Shown one piece after another: positions 45,896 to 54,157 of a stretch of DNA of 64,000 bases. The stretch covers positions 248,001 through 312,000 of the forward strand of contig NZ_JAEMEF010000003.1 in assembly GCF_016785945.1 (NCBI RefSeq), written 5' to 3'. The position numbers were made by a program, and so were the translations under genes. The notes beneath the pieces were generated by a model. It was not told where the DNA came from. It worked only from the letters and a program-made list of their open reading frames with translations, and did no database searches. The first letter of the stretch is position 1; each line of letters opens with the position of its first letter. Source of the DNA: Olleya sediminilitoris. Lineage in GTDB: Bacteria; Bacteroidota; Bacteroidia; Flavobacteriales; Flavobacteriaceae.

Positions 45896-47293
45896 TTACT
45901 TCAATCCAGCAATTTTATCTTCTTCTAAAATAGCTTCTGTTTCTTTTTGTACTTTTTTCAAGATGCTATTTAAGTCTTCGGTTGTTGTGATTTTTTTATC
46001 TACTAATAGATTTAAAATGGCTTTGTCTTGTGCTCTTCCTTTTGTCATTGCTGTGTGATAAGGAATGTCTTCTTTAAAAGTTACCATTGAATATTTTGAA
46101 AAATAATGGTTTGGAAATTCTTTTTCTAAAGCCATTTCAATAGCACGTTTTTCTTTAAAAATAGGATTAGCAACGTGATCACGCATTTCGTAATAGTTGT
46201 CTATAGCTAAATCTGCAATAGCATCTGTATCTGCTTTTCTAGTTTTTTCGTAGACTTTAAAAATAGTTTCCCAATCGCCTTCATGTTGGTCTAGAATAGC
46301 ATCAAAAACGGTTACATCTTCAAAAGATGCGTTCATACCTTGTCCATAAAACGGAACAATAGCATGTGCAGCATCTCCAAGAATAACATTTTTGTTTTTG
46401 TAATGCCAAGGTGAGCATTTTATGGTTCCTAGTGCTCCTGTTGGATTATTAAAAAACTCATCTGCTATATTTGGTATTAATGCTAATGCATCTGGGAATT
46501 GCGTTTCAAAGAAGTTTTTAATGGTTTCTTCTGTAGTTAAATTATGGAAGTTATATTCACCTTCTTCATAACTTAAAAACAAGGTTACTGTAAAGCTTCC
46601 GTCTAAATTAGGAAGCGCAATTAACATGTAATCGCCTCGAGGCCAAATGTGAAGATAATCTTTACTTATAAGGTGTTGTCCTTCAGCGGAAGCGGGAATC
46701 TCTAACTCTTTATAACCATGTGTTAAATAGTTTTGTGAGTAGCTAAACAAAAATTTACGCTCTAAATAATAGCTTTTTCTAAGTGAAGAACCTGCTCCAT
46801 CTGTACCAAAAACTACGTCTCCTTGTGCAGTAAATTCTTCTTTGGTTTTATAATCGTAAAAAGTTGCTGTGTTATTTTCAATGTCTACTCCTTTACATTT
46901 TTTATTGAAATGAATGGTTAGGTTATCGTATAAATCAGCTTCTGTCAATAATAATCCATTTAAATCTCCTCTAGAAATGGAGTTGATAAATTCGTTATCT
47001 CTTCCAGAATAATTGGAAGGAAAGGTGTTTCCTTCTGTGTCATGAACCAATCTTCCGTACATAGGAATACACAATGGTTTCACTTTGTCTTCAACACCTG
47101 CAAGTCGCATGGCTTTTAAACCTCTATCTGATAATGCTAAATTGATAGAGCGTCCAGCAGAAATATCTGTAATGCGTAAATCTGGTCTGCTTTCGTAAAC
47201 ATTTACGTTGTAACCACGTTGTGCTAGACGTAAGGCTAGGAGTGAGCCACAAAGTCCTGCTCCTATGATTAGTATATTATCTTTTTTACTCAT
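45896..47293 (-). CDS. kmo: Kynurenine 3-monooxygenase
   Basis: This 465-residue FAD monooxygenase has GAGLCG (11-16), the second FAD block GDAAHAIVPFYGQGMNASFED and the substrate-loop region YLHIWPRGDYMLIALPNLDGSF known from the KMO family. It hydroxylates L-kynurenine at C3 with NADPH and O2. It lies between the RidA-type gene and kynureninase, both of the same pathway. Residues EIPASAEG near 205 are encoded by DNA similar to a Bacteroidota repeat, reported separately. Confidence 0.94.
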   Translation of the reverse strand: MSKKDNILIIGAGLCGSLLALRLAQRGYNVNVYESRPDLRITDISAGRSINLALSDRGLKAMRLAGVEDKVKPLCIPMYGRLVHDTEGNTFPSNYSGRDNEFINSISRGDLNGLLLTEADLYDNLTIHFNKKCKGVDIENNTATFYDYKTKEEFTAQGDVVFGTDGAGSSLRKSYYLERKFLFSYSQNYLTHGYKELEIPASAEGQHLISKDYLHIWPRGDYMLIALPNLDGSFTVTLFLSYEEGEYNFHNLTTEETIKNFFETQFPDALALIPNIADEFFNNPTGALGTIKCSPWHYKNKNVILGDAAHAIVPFYGQGMNASFEDVTVFDAILDQHEGDWETIFKVYEKTRKADTDAIADLAIDNYYEMRDHVANPIFKEKRAIEMALEKEFPNHYFSKYSMVTFKEDIPYHTAMTKGRAQDKAILNLLVDKKITTTEDLNSILKKVQKETEAILEEDKIAGLK

Positions 47294-47333
47294 ATTGCTA
47301 GTCTCAACTTTGACTTAGTGTTAGGTTTTGTCA

Positions 47334-47352
47334 TCCTGAACTTGATTCAGGA
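47334..47352. repeat. TCCTGAA-CTTGA-TTCAGGA palindrome
   Basis: An intact 7-bp inverted repeat with a 5-nt loop, inside the longer pattern gtcatcctgaac...gatctcat (47330-47358). It lies in the 82-bp gap between kynureninase and kynurenine monooxygenase, so it will be in their mRNA if they are co-transcribed. Confidence 0.65.
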
Positions 47353-47375
47353 TCTCATTATTTATTCTTTAAGAG

Positions 47376-48647
47376 TTATCTGTTTAGTATCTCTTTCAAT
47401 TTTTCTACCATTTTATAGACATCTACAAAAGTGTTGTATAATGGTACAGGAGCACAGCGTATAACATCTGGTTCTCGCCAATCTGTAATGATATTTGCTT
47501 CGGTTAATTGTTTGTGCAAGTTTTTGTCTGCATCTTTTACTTGAATGGATAATTGACAACCACGCTCTTTAGGGTTGGTTGGTGTAATTATTTTAATTTT
47601 CTCGTTATTTAATTCATTAATTAAAAACTCGAAATAACCTGTTAGTTTTTCAGATTTCGCTCGAAGTGCATCCATACCAACTTCATTAAACATATCTAGA
47701 GAAGCTTTAATTGCTGCCATAGATAAAATTGGCGGATTACTAAGTTGCCAACCTTCTGCTCCTGGAATGATATCTAGAGGTTGTCGCATATTAAATCGTG
47801 TTGATTTATTATGACTCCACCATCCAGCAAAACGTTTTAAATCTTTATTATGTGCATGTTTTTCGTGTACAAAAAGACCACCTAAACTTCCTGGTCCAGC
47901 ATTTAAATATTTATAAGTACACCAAGCCGCAAAGTCTACTCCAGAGTTGTGAAAATCTGGTTTTATGTTTCCTACTCCATGCGCTAAATCGATACCAACC
48001 ATACAATCTTTAGCATGACCTAAATCTGCAATTTTCTTTATGTCTAAATATTGCCCTGTGTAATAATTTACGCCTCCGATAAGAAGTAAAGCAATTTCAT
48101 CACCTTGTTCTTCTAAAATAGTTTCTAAATCGTCTATGTTTAAAAGTTCTTCCCCTTCACGAGGTTTCCATTCTATCACACCTTCACTAGCATTAAAACC
48201 ATGAAACTCTAATTGTGTTTGTACTGCATACCTATCACTAGGAAAAGCGTCACTTTCAATTACAATCTTGTATTTTGTTTTTGTTGGTTGGTAAAAACTA
48301 ACCATTAACAAATGTAAATTGGTGGTTAAGGTGTTCATGATAACCACTTCAATAGGTTTAGCGCCTACAATTTTAGCCATAGATTCTGTTAAGAATTCAT
48401 GATAAGGCATCCAAGGATTTTTAGCTTCAAAATGACCCTCTACACCCAAATTTGCCCAATCTTCTAACTCTTGATTTATGTACTCTTTTGTAGCTTTTGG
48501 TTGTAAACCAAGGGAGTTTCCTGTAAAGTATAACCAATCGTTTCCGTCTTTATCTTTAGGAATATGAAATTGATTTCTGTAAGAAGAAATGGGATCGTTT
48601 TGGTCTTGAGATTTAGCAAAGTCTAGACCTTGTTTATAGTTGGACAC
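47376..48647 (-). CDS. kynU: Kynureninase
   Basis: I use the GTG at 48647, giving MSNYKQGLDFAKSQDQ (423 aa); the frame is open to a TTG at 48674, and no ATG is available near the expected start. The fold-type I PLP enzyme shows YFTGNSLGLQP, DLAHGVGN and the PLP Lys in TYKYLNAGPGSLGG. It splits kynurenine or 3-hydroxykynurenine into alanine and (3-hydroxy)anthranilate. First gene of the kynurenine cluster. Confidence 0.93.
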   Translation of the reverse strand: MSNYKQGLDFAKSQDQNDPISSYRNQFHIPKDKDGNDWLYFTGNSLGLQPKATKEYINQELEDWANLGVEGHFEAKNPWMPYHEFLTESMAKIVGAKPIEVVIMNTLTTNLHLLMVSFYQPTKTKYKIVIESDAFPSDRYAVQTQLEFHGFNASEGVIEWKPREGEELLNIDDLETILEEQGDEIALLLIGGVNYYTGQYLDIKKIADLGHAKDCMVGIDLAHGVGNIKPDFHNSGVDFAAWCTYKYLNAGPGSLGGLFVHEKHAHNKDLKRFAGWWSHNKSTRFNMRQPLDIIPGAEGWQLSNPPILSMAAIKASLDMFNEVGMDALRAKSEKLTGYFEFLINELNNEKIKIITPTNPKERGCQLSIQVKDADKNLHKQLTEANIITDWREPDVIRCAPVPLYNTFVDVYKMVEKLKEILNR

Positions 48648-48719
48648 GATGTGTAGTTTTTCGGGTTTACACAAAAATAAGAATTATTAATTTAGAAATG
48701 AAGTTGTATTTTGGTCATG

Positions 48720-48755
48720 AAAAAAGGCTTTATAAATAATTTATAAAGCCTTTTA
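48720..48755 (-). terminator. Terminator after the lipoprotein gene
   Basis: aaggctttataaa and tttataaagcctt form a 13-bp stem. It follows the minus-strand lipoprotein gene and isolates it from kynU. Confidence 0.75.
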
Positions 48756-48820
48756 AGTTTATAGTGACGCAATAAAGCGGAATTGTGTTATATACGATTG
48801 CGATTTATATTTTGGATGTT

Positions 48821-49492
48821 TTAACTCTGTGTTTTTATAATAATATTACTAAAAGATAAATTCCAATTTCCTTCAGCCTTTTTATGGTCTTTGGCAATTG
48901 TTATTCCGTTAAAGTCTTTGTGGTTTTCAAAAGTTGTTATCATAGATGGCTTTTCTGTATTTCCTTTTCTGAAAACCCACTCTTTGATAGTATAGTTTTT
49001 ATCGTAATAAAAATCATAGGCATCACCAGGAGTGTAACCACCTTTATTGGAATAAGTAAGAGTTATTTTATTTAAAACGGTATCGCTAATTGGTGCTTTT
49101 TCTTTTGTAGCTTCAGAAATAGTTGTTCCGCTATCCCAAACTAATTGAAAAGGAGCTAAAAGCCAAAATTTATCATTTATAAAACCTTGATCAACTCTTA
49201 AAGATAAGCTGTCTATTTTAGATCTATTATAATTTATAGTGTCTTTTCCGGTAATTAAAGTAACGTTGTTTGTTTTAGGTTGCCATGACCAATGACGCTC
49301 AAAATGAGTACTGTCTTTGTCTACATTAAAGGTGAAATCTATTTGATTTACTGTGTTCCATTTGCTAATTCCGTGTGCATTTGCAATTTTTTCGGCAATG
49401 GATAGTGTTTTTTTAATGGGTTGTCTTTCAGTATCATTTTTACATGAGGTAATAAAAATGAAAAAAATAAAGTATAGAAAATATTGTTTCAT
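48821..49492 (-). CDS. Lipoprotein of unknown function
   Basis: I start at the ATG 49492 (223 aa); the frame runs on to 49579 but that would overlap the divergent gene. It has a lipoprotein signal (FIFITSC) and then EKIANAHGISKWNTVNQIDFTFNV and GGYTPGDAYDFYYDKNYTIKEW. This resembles the 13709-14512 lipoprotein in style (IA-AHG start, Tyr-rich middle), perhaps the same DUF6503-like superfamily. No function can be named. Confidence 0.6.
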   Translation of the reverse strand: MKQYFLYFIFFIFITSCKNDTERQPIKKTLSIAEKIANAHGISKWNTVNQIDFTFNVDKDSTHFERHWSWQPKTNNVTLITGKDTINYNRSKIDSLSLRVDQGFINDKFWLLAPFQLVWDSGTTISEATKEKAPISDTVLNKITLTYSNKGGYTPGDAYDFYYDKNYTIKEWVFRKGNTEKPSMITTFENHKDFNGITIAKDHKKAEGNWNLSFSNIIIKTQS

Positions 49493-49561
49493 TAGTAGCT
49501 GTTTATTTTCAAAGATAATCACATTAAAATAAAGTTTTATATTAGAAGAAAATATTATGTC

Positions 49562-50362
49562 ATGACTAAATATAATCAATATTTTGAAGCTAATAAATTA
49601 ACATGGAATACTAAGGTTAAAGTGCATTCTGAAAGTGATATGTATAATATCAAGTCTTTTAAAAAAGGAAAAAACACTTTAATGCATTATGAATTAGCAG
49701 CTTTGCCAAATATTGAAGGGAAACGTTTATTGCATTTACAATGTCATTTTGGACAAGACACCTTAAGTTGGAGTCGGTTAGGAGCTATGTGTGTTGGCGT
49801 TGATTTAAGTGACGAAGGTATTAAGCTAGCAAAAAGCTTAAATGAAGAATTGCATTTAGATGCTAAATTTGTGTGTTGTAATGTTTTGGATACATCAGCA
49901 CATGTAAAAGAAGTTTTTGATATAGTATTTACAAGTTATGGTGTTATTGGTTGGTTACCTGATTTAAAACCTTGGGGAAAAATGATAGCAGAAAGATTAA
50001 CAACTGGAGGTGAGTTTTATATGGTAGAATTTCATCCTATTGTATGGATGTTTGATTATTTAGAAAAAAAGCCAAAAATGAAATATGGCTATATGCAAGA
50101 TGAGGTGATTTATGAAGAATATGAAGGGACTTATGCTGATACTGAATCTAAAATGATTACCAAAGAATATGGTTGGAACCATGGATTAAGTGAAGTTATT
50201 AATGCTTTAACAGAAGCAGGATTAAAAATTGAGTATTTAAATGAATACGACGAAAGCCCATATAATGTATTACCCGATTTAGTTGAAACTAAATCGGGTA
50301 ATTATGTAACAAAAGATAAATTGTATCCTTTGATTTTTGAAATTAAAGCGACTAAACTTTAG
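49562..50362 (+). CDS. Class I SAM-dependent methyltransferase
   Basis: This 266-residue protein has the SAM motif LLHLQCHFGQDTLSWSRLG, GVDLSDEGI (motif post-I) and DIVFTSYGVIGWLPD (motif II). This type of methyltransferase, with LHLQCHFG in place of LDLGCGTG, is common in Bacteroidota and Firmicutes. Substrate unknown. It converges on msrA with a 4-bp overlap. Confidence 0.85.
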   Translation: MTKYNQYFEANKLTWNTKVKVHSESDMYNIKSFKKGKNTLMHYELAALPNIEGKRLLHLQCHFGQDTLSWSRLGAMCVGVDLSDEGIKLAKSLNEELHLDAKFVCCNVLDTSAHVKEVFDIVFTSYGVIGWLPDLKPWGKMIAERLTTGGEFYMVEFHPIVWMFDYLEKKPKMKYGYMQDEVIYEEYEGTYADTESKMITKEYGWNHGLSEVINALTEAGLKIEYLNEYDESPYNVLPDLVETKSGNYVTKDKLYPLIFEIKATKL

Positions 50363-51015
50363 TGTTTTTCTTTTAAAACTTCAGGCATCTTAGCTTGAAA
50401 TTTTTTAAGTCTTGGTATAGACACACCTTGAATATATCTGTTTTCTGGATGTAGTTTTTCGTAATTTTGATGATAGTCTTCAGCAATCCAAAATTTTTGG
50501 AACGGATAAACTTCTGCAGCAATTTTAGCATTTAATTGTTTAGCTAAAGCTGCTTTTTTAGTGTCTATTATCTGTTTTTGTGTTTGGTCTTGGTAAAATA
50601 GTATTGAACGATACTGACTACCTTTATCTGGACCTTGTCCATTAACTTGTAATGGGTTTTGTGATGCAAAATACACGTCTACTAATGTTTTAAAGCTTAC
50701 CACTTTTGGGTCGTAAATAACTTCTACAGCTTCTGCATGACCAGTTTTACCTGTATTGCTTTTTTCGTATGTTGGGTTTTTAGTGTGTCCTCCAGCGTAA
50801 CCATTAATGACTTCGTCAACACCTTTTACGCTTTCATAAACAGCTTCTACACACCAAAAACAGCCACTTGCAAAATAGGCTTTTGCTTTACCGTTTTCTA
50901 ACTTTACAGTTACGGGTTTAGCATTTTTAATAGCATCTTGTTTTGGATTAGTTTGTGCTTGATTATGACAGCTAAAAACTAAGGCTAAGAATAATAATGT
51001 GATTAATTTTTTCAT
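50359..51015 (-). CDS. msrA: Peptide-methionine (S)-S-oxide reductase, lipoprotein form
   Basis: This 218-residue protein has a lipoprotein-type signal (VFSC, Cys16) and the MsrA active site GCFWC with Cys52. GYAGGHTKNPTYEKS, GHAEAVEV and AEDYHQNYEKLHP are also present. It reduces methionine-S-sulfoxide in proteins; the signal puts it in the periplasm or on the cell envelope. It ends convergently with the methyltransferase gene. Confidence 0.93.
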   Translation of the reverse strand: MKKLITLLFLALVFSCHNQAQTNPKQDAIKNAKPVTVKLENGKAKAYFASGCFWCVEAVYESVKGVDEVINGYAGGHTKNPTYEKSNTGKTGHAEAVEVIYDPKVVSFKTLVDVYFASQNPLQVNGQGPDKGSQYRSILFYQDQTQKQIIDTKKAALAKQLNAKIAAEVYPFQKFWIAEDYHQNYEKLHPENRYIQGVSIPRLKKFQAKMPEVLKEKH

Positions 51016-51108
51016 GTTTTTCTTTTTCGTTTTTCTTTTTGTCGTTTAAAATATGAAAACATTAAGTTAGATTATCGTAAATGTTTCTTAAATAAAAGAA
51101 TTAAGCAT

Positions 51109-51140
51109 AAAAAAGCCTTTACAGTGTAAAGGCTTTTTTT
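51109..51140 (-). terminator. Terminator after the coiled-coil protein gene
   Basis: aaaaaagccttta and taaaggcttttttt form a strong stem with a 5-nt loop. It lies 15 bp beyond the stop of the minus-strand gene at 51155. Confidence 0.82.
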
Positions 51141-51154
51141 ATAATTTGAAAATG

Positions 51155-51937
51155 TTATACTAATTTAGAAAACATTTTTTCCATTTTAATTTTTTGCTCA
51201 TCAGCTAAAGCTGCATCAACTAAGATACGTCCACTATGCTCATCCGTAATAATTTTTTTACGTCCAGCAATTTCCATTTGTACTTGTGGTGGAATTGTAA
51301 AGTATGATCCTCCTGAAGCACCTCTTTCGATTGGTACTACAGCTAAACCATTTTTTACGTTAGCTCTGATACGGTTGTATGCTTTAACTAATCTAGCTTC
51401 AATTTTTTTCTTATAGTCTTCAGACTTTTCTATTAAAGCTTTTTCTTCTTTTTCAGTTTCTTTTAGGATAGCATCTAACTCACTCTTTTTATGTTTTAAG
51501 TGTGTTTCACGCTCTTTGTTATGCTCTTTAGTTTTAGCGATAACTTCCTTTTTTTGCTCTATTTGAGCTTTAAATTCTCTGATATGCTTTTCAGCTAATT
51601 CAATTTCTAGTTCCTGAAACTCAACTTCTTTAGATAAAGAGTTAAACTCTCTGTTGTTTCTAACGTTTTGTTGTTGTTCAGAGTATTTTTTAATTAAAGC
51701 TTTAGATTCTTCAATTAAGTTTTTCTTGGCAATTATTTCAGCGTCAACAGAGCTTAAACTATCTTCTAGTTTTTCTAGTCTAGTTTTTAATCCTGTAACC
51801 TCGTCTTCTAAATCACTAACCTCTAAAGGTAATTCTCCACGTACGTTTCTTATTTCGTCAATTCTAGAGTCTATTAATTGTAAATCGTATAACGCTCTTA
51901 GACGTTCTTCTACGGTTACTTCTTTTGTCTTTGCCAT
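51155..51937 (-). CDS. Coiled-coil protein of the C4-type zinc-ribbon family, cysteines lost
   Basis: This 260-residue protein is almost all coiled coil (about 15-180), with LRALYDLQLIDSRIDEI at the start. The end (KNGLAVVPIERGASGGSYFTIPPQ...SGRILV) matches the zinc-ribbon tail of CdsZ/C4-type family proteins. In that family four Cys bind zinc; here the positions hold Ala/Ser/Gly and Asp/Glu/His/Ser, so the site is gone. Bacterial relatives may regulate ribosomes or secretion. The Nif3-like gene ends 3 bp away on the same strand. Confidence 0.82.
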   Translation of the reverse strand: MAKTKEVTVEERLRALYDLQLIDSRIDEIRNVRGELPLEVSDLEDEVTGLKTRLEKLEDSLSSVDAEIIAKKNLIEESKALIKKYSEQQQNVRNNREFNSLSKEVEFQELEIELAEKHIREFKAQIEQKKEVIAKTKEHNKERETHLKHKKSELDAILKETEKEEKALIEKSEDYKKKIEARLVKAYNRIRANVKNGLAVVPIERGASGGSYFTIPPQVQMEIAGRKKIITDEHSGRILVDAALADEQKIKMEKMFSKLV

Positions 51938-51940
51938 ATT

Positions 51941-53035
51941 TTAAAAATACTTAACAGGATTGGTATTTGTTTTCGATAAAATGAATGCAAAATTAGGAAT
52001 TTTTTTTGTAAGTATTGCTACTAAACCGTTTTTTGTGTACTGTTCGCTTTCATAATGTCCAATATCTACTAATAAAATGTTGTTTTCTGCTTGAAAAAAA
52101 TCATGGTATTTTAAATCTGAAGTTACAAAAACGTCCGCTCCTGCTGCTTTTGCTGCTTGTATAGCAAAACTGCCAGAACCACCAAGTACTGCTACTTTTT
52201 TTATTGGTTTATTTAGTAATTGTGAATGTCTAATGTGAGAAACTTTCATTTTATCTTTTAAATAGTTTAGAAATTCTGTTTCAGATTGTTGCGTTTCTAG
52301 TTCGGCAACCATTCCCATTCCTATATTTTGATTTGTATTTTCAATAGTTGTAATCTCGTATGCAACTTCTTCATACGTGTGATTTTTAAATAATGTGGCT
52401 AGTATTTTACTTTCTAAATGTCTTTCAAAAGTTATTGTAATTTGTGTTTCACTTTCGTTATGATCAGTTCCAATGCTTCCTTTAGATGGATTTGCATTGG
52501 AGTTTGCATTATATGTACCAACACCATTAACGTTAAAACTACAATTACTATAATTACCTATCTGTCCTGCTCCTGCTTTAAATAAAGCTTGTCTTAAAGT
52601 ATCAGCTTCATTTTTTGGAGCGTAAGTTGTAAGCTTTTTTATGGTTTGCTTTTGCGGAATTAGTATGTTTTGATTAATTAATTGTAATTGGTTACAAAGC
52701 ATAGCGTTTACTCCGTTTTTATCGTTGTCTAGGGCAGTATGAATAGCAAAAATTGCAATATTGTTTTTTATGGCTTTAAGTACTGTACGTTCGACGTAAT
52801 TTTTTCCTGTTAAACTTTTTAATCCTTTAAATATTATAGGATGAAAGCTTAGTATAAAATTACAGTTTTTGGCTATAGCCTCATCAACTACTGCTTCTAG
52901 AGTATCCAATGTTACAAGTACATTAGTAATTTTAGTGTTTTTATCACCTACTAATAGCCCAACGTTATCAAAATCTTCGGCATAATTTAAAGGAGCGATG
53001 TCTTCAATATGATTAATAAGGTCTTTAATCAACAT
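51941..53035 (-). CDS. Nif3-like dinuclear metal-centre protein
   Basis: This 364-residue protein has the family start LINHIEDIAPLNYAEDFDNVGLLVGD and metal ligands in FHPIIFKGLKSL and IHTALD, with LVDIGHYESEQYT near the end. The middle holds the extra PII-like domain (about 130-220) found in longer bacterial members. Proteins of this family form toroidal hexamers that bind two metals; some are called GTP cyclohydrolase 1 type 2 homologues. The gene pair with the coiled-coil protein is common in Bacteroidota. Confidence 0.88.
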   Translation of the reverse strand: MLIKDLINHIEDIAPLNYAEDFDNVGLLVGDKNTKITNVLVTLDTLEAVVDEAIAKNCNFILSFHPIIFKGLKSLTGKNYVERTVLKAIKNNIAIFAIHTALDNDKNGVNAMLCNQLQLINQNILIPQKQTIKKLTTYAPKNEADTLRQALFKAGAGQIGNYSNCSFNVNGVGTYNANSNANPSKGSIGTDHNESETQITITFERHLESKILATLFKNHTYEEVAYEITTIENTNQNIGMGMVAELETQQSETEFLNYLKDKMKVSHIRHSQLLNKPIKKVAVLGGSGSFAIQAAKAAGADVFVTSDLKYHDFFQAENNILLVDIGHYESEQYTKNGLVAILTKKIPNFAFILSKTNTNPVKYF

Positions 53036-53059
53036 ACTTTTTTGTCTTTATTATTTAAA

Positions 53060-53067
53060 ACAAATAT
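53060..53067 (-). promoter_or_regulatory. -7 element TATATTTG for the Nif3-like gene
   Basis: TATATTTG read on the minus strand lies 24 bp upstream of the ATG at 53035. The next two genes probably share the transcript. Confidence 0.5.
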
Positions 53068-53152
53068 AAAATATTTACTTTCGTTACTATTATTATAAGC
53101 TACATTATGTTAACTGTAGTAGTCATATGTTTTAATTTTTTAAATCGTTTAA

Positions 53153-54157
53153 ATGAAATTTTTACGCTCTATTTTATTACCTATTGTTCCAATTTATTAT
53201 TTGGTGACTTGGTTTAGAAATTTGATGTATGATAAAGGTTGGAAGTCTACAAAATCTTACGATTTTCCTGTTATATGTGTTGGTAATTTAAGTACAGGAG
53301 GTACTGGAAAAACACCTATGGTTGAATATTTAATTCGCTTATTAAAAGACGACGTAAAATTAGCAACTTTAAGTAGAGGTTACGGTAGGAAAAGTGAAGG
53401 TTTTGTTCTTGGTAGTCCAAAGTCCTCAGCATTAGATTTAGGTGATGAGCCTTTTCAGTTTTACAATAAGTTTAAAGAAACTGTTTTAGTTGCAGTTGAT
53501 GCAAATAGAAGAGAAGGTATAGATAAGCTATTACAACATAATATTAAACCTGATGTTATTGTTTTAGATGATGCCTATCAACACAGAAAAGTAACAGCAG
53601 GTTTTACTATTTTATTAACAACATTTAATAACTTGTATTATAAAGATATTGTTTTACCAACTGGTAATTTACGCGAACCCAGAGCAGGAGTTAAACGTGC
53701 AGATTTAATTGTAGTTACAAAATGTCCCAATAATTTAGATAATGAAGTTAAAGAAAAAATAAAATCTAAAATTAAACCACAACAACATCAACAAATATTT
53801 TTTAGTAATATAAATTATAGTACTTCTGTTTTTAGTAAAAATGGTAATAAAGCACTTAGTGCAATGTTGCCTTTTACTTTAGTAACCGGAATTGCTAATG
53901 CTAAGCCTTTAGTGAAATTTTTAAATAATGAAGGTTTTAACTTTGAACACTTAGAGTATAAAGATCATCATACATTTACCGAAAAGGATCTTACAGATTT
54001 ATCAAAATTAGAATGTATATTAACTACTGAAAAAGATTATATGCGTCTAAAAGATGAATTTATGGTAAATGATAAATTATGGTACTTGCCAATACATTTA
54101 ACCTTAGATAAGCAACAGCAATTTGATGATGCAGTAAAAAGTTTTGCAATTAAGTAG
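53153..54157 (+). CDS. lpxK: Tetraacyldisaccharide 4'-kinase
   Basis: This 334-residue protein has an N-terminal membrane-near segment, the P-loop GGTGKTPMVEYL (about 48-59), SRGYGRKSEGFVLG and VLDDAYQHRK. LpxK adds the 4'-phosphate to the lipid A precursor at the inner membrane. All key motifs are present. Single plus-strand gene overlapping the next minus-strand gene end by 8 bp. Confidence 0.93.
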   Translation: MKFLRSILLPIVPIYYLVTWFRNLMYDKGWKSTKSYDFPVICVGNLSTGGTGKTPMVEYLIRLLKDDVKLATLSRGYGRKSEGFVLGSPKSSALDLGDEPFQFYNKFKETVLVAVDANRREGIDKLLQHNIKPDVIVLDDAYQHRKVTAGFTILLTTFNNLYYKDIVLPTGNLREPRAGVKRADLIVVTKCPNNLDNEVKEKIKSKIKPQQHQQIFFSNINYSTSVFSKNGNKALSAMLPFTLVTGIANAKPLVKFLNNEGFNFEHLEYKDHHTFTEKDLTDLSKLECILTTEKDYMRLKDEFMVNDKLWYLPIHLTLDKQQQFDDAVKSFAIK

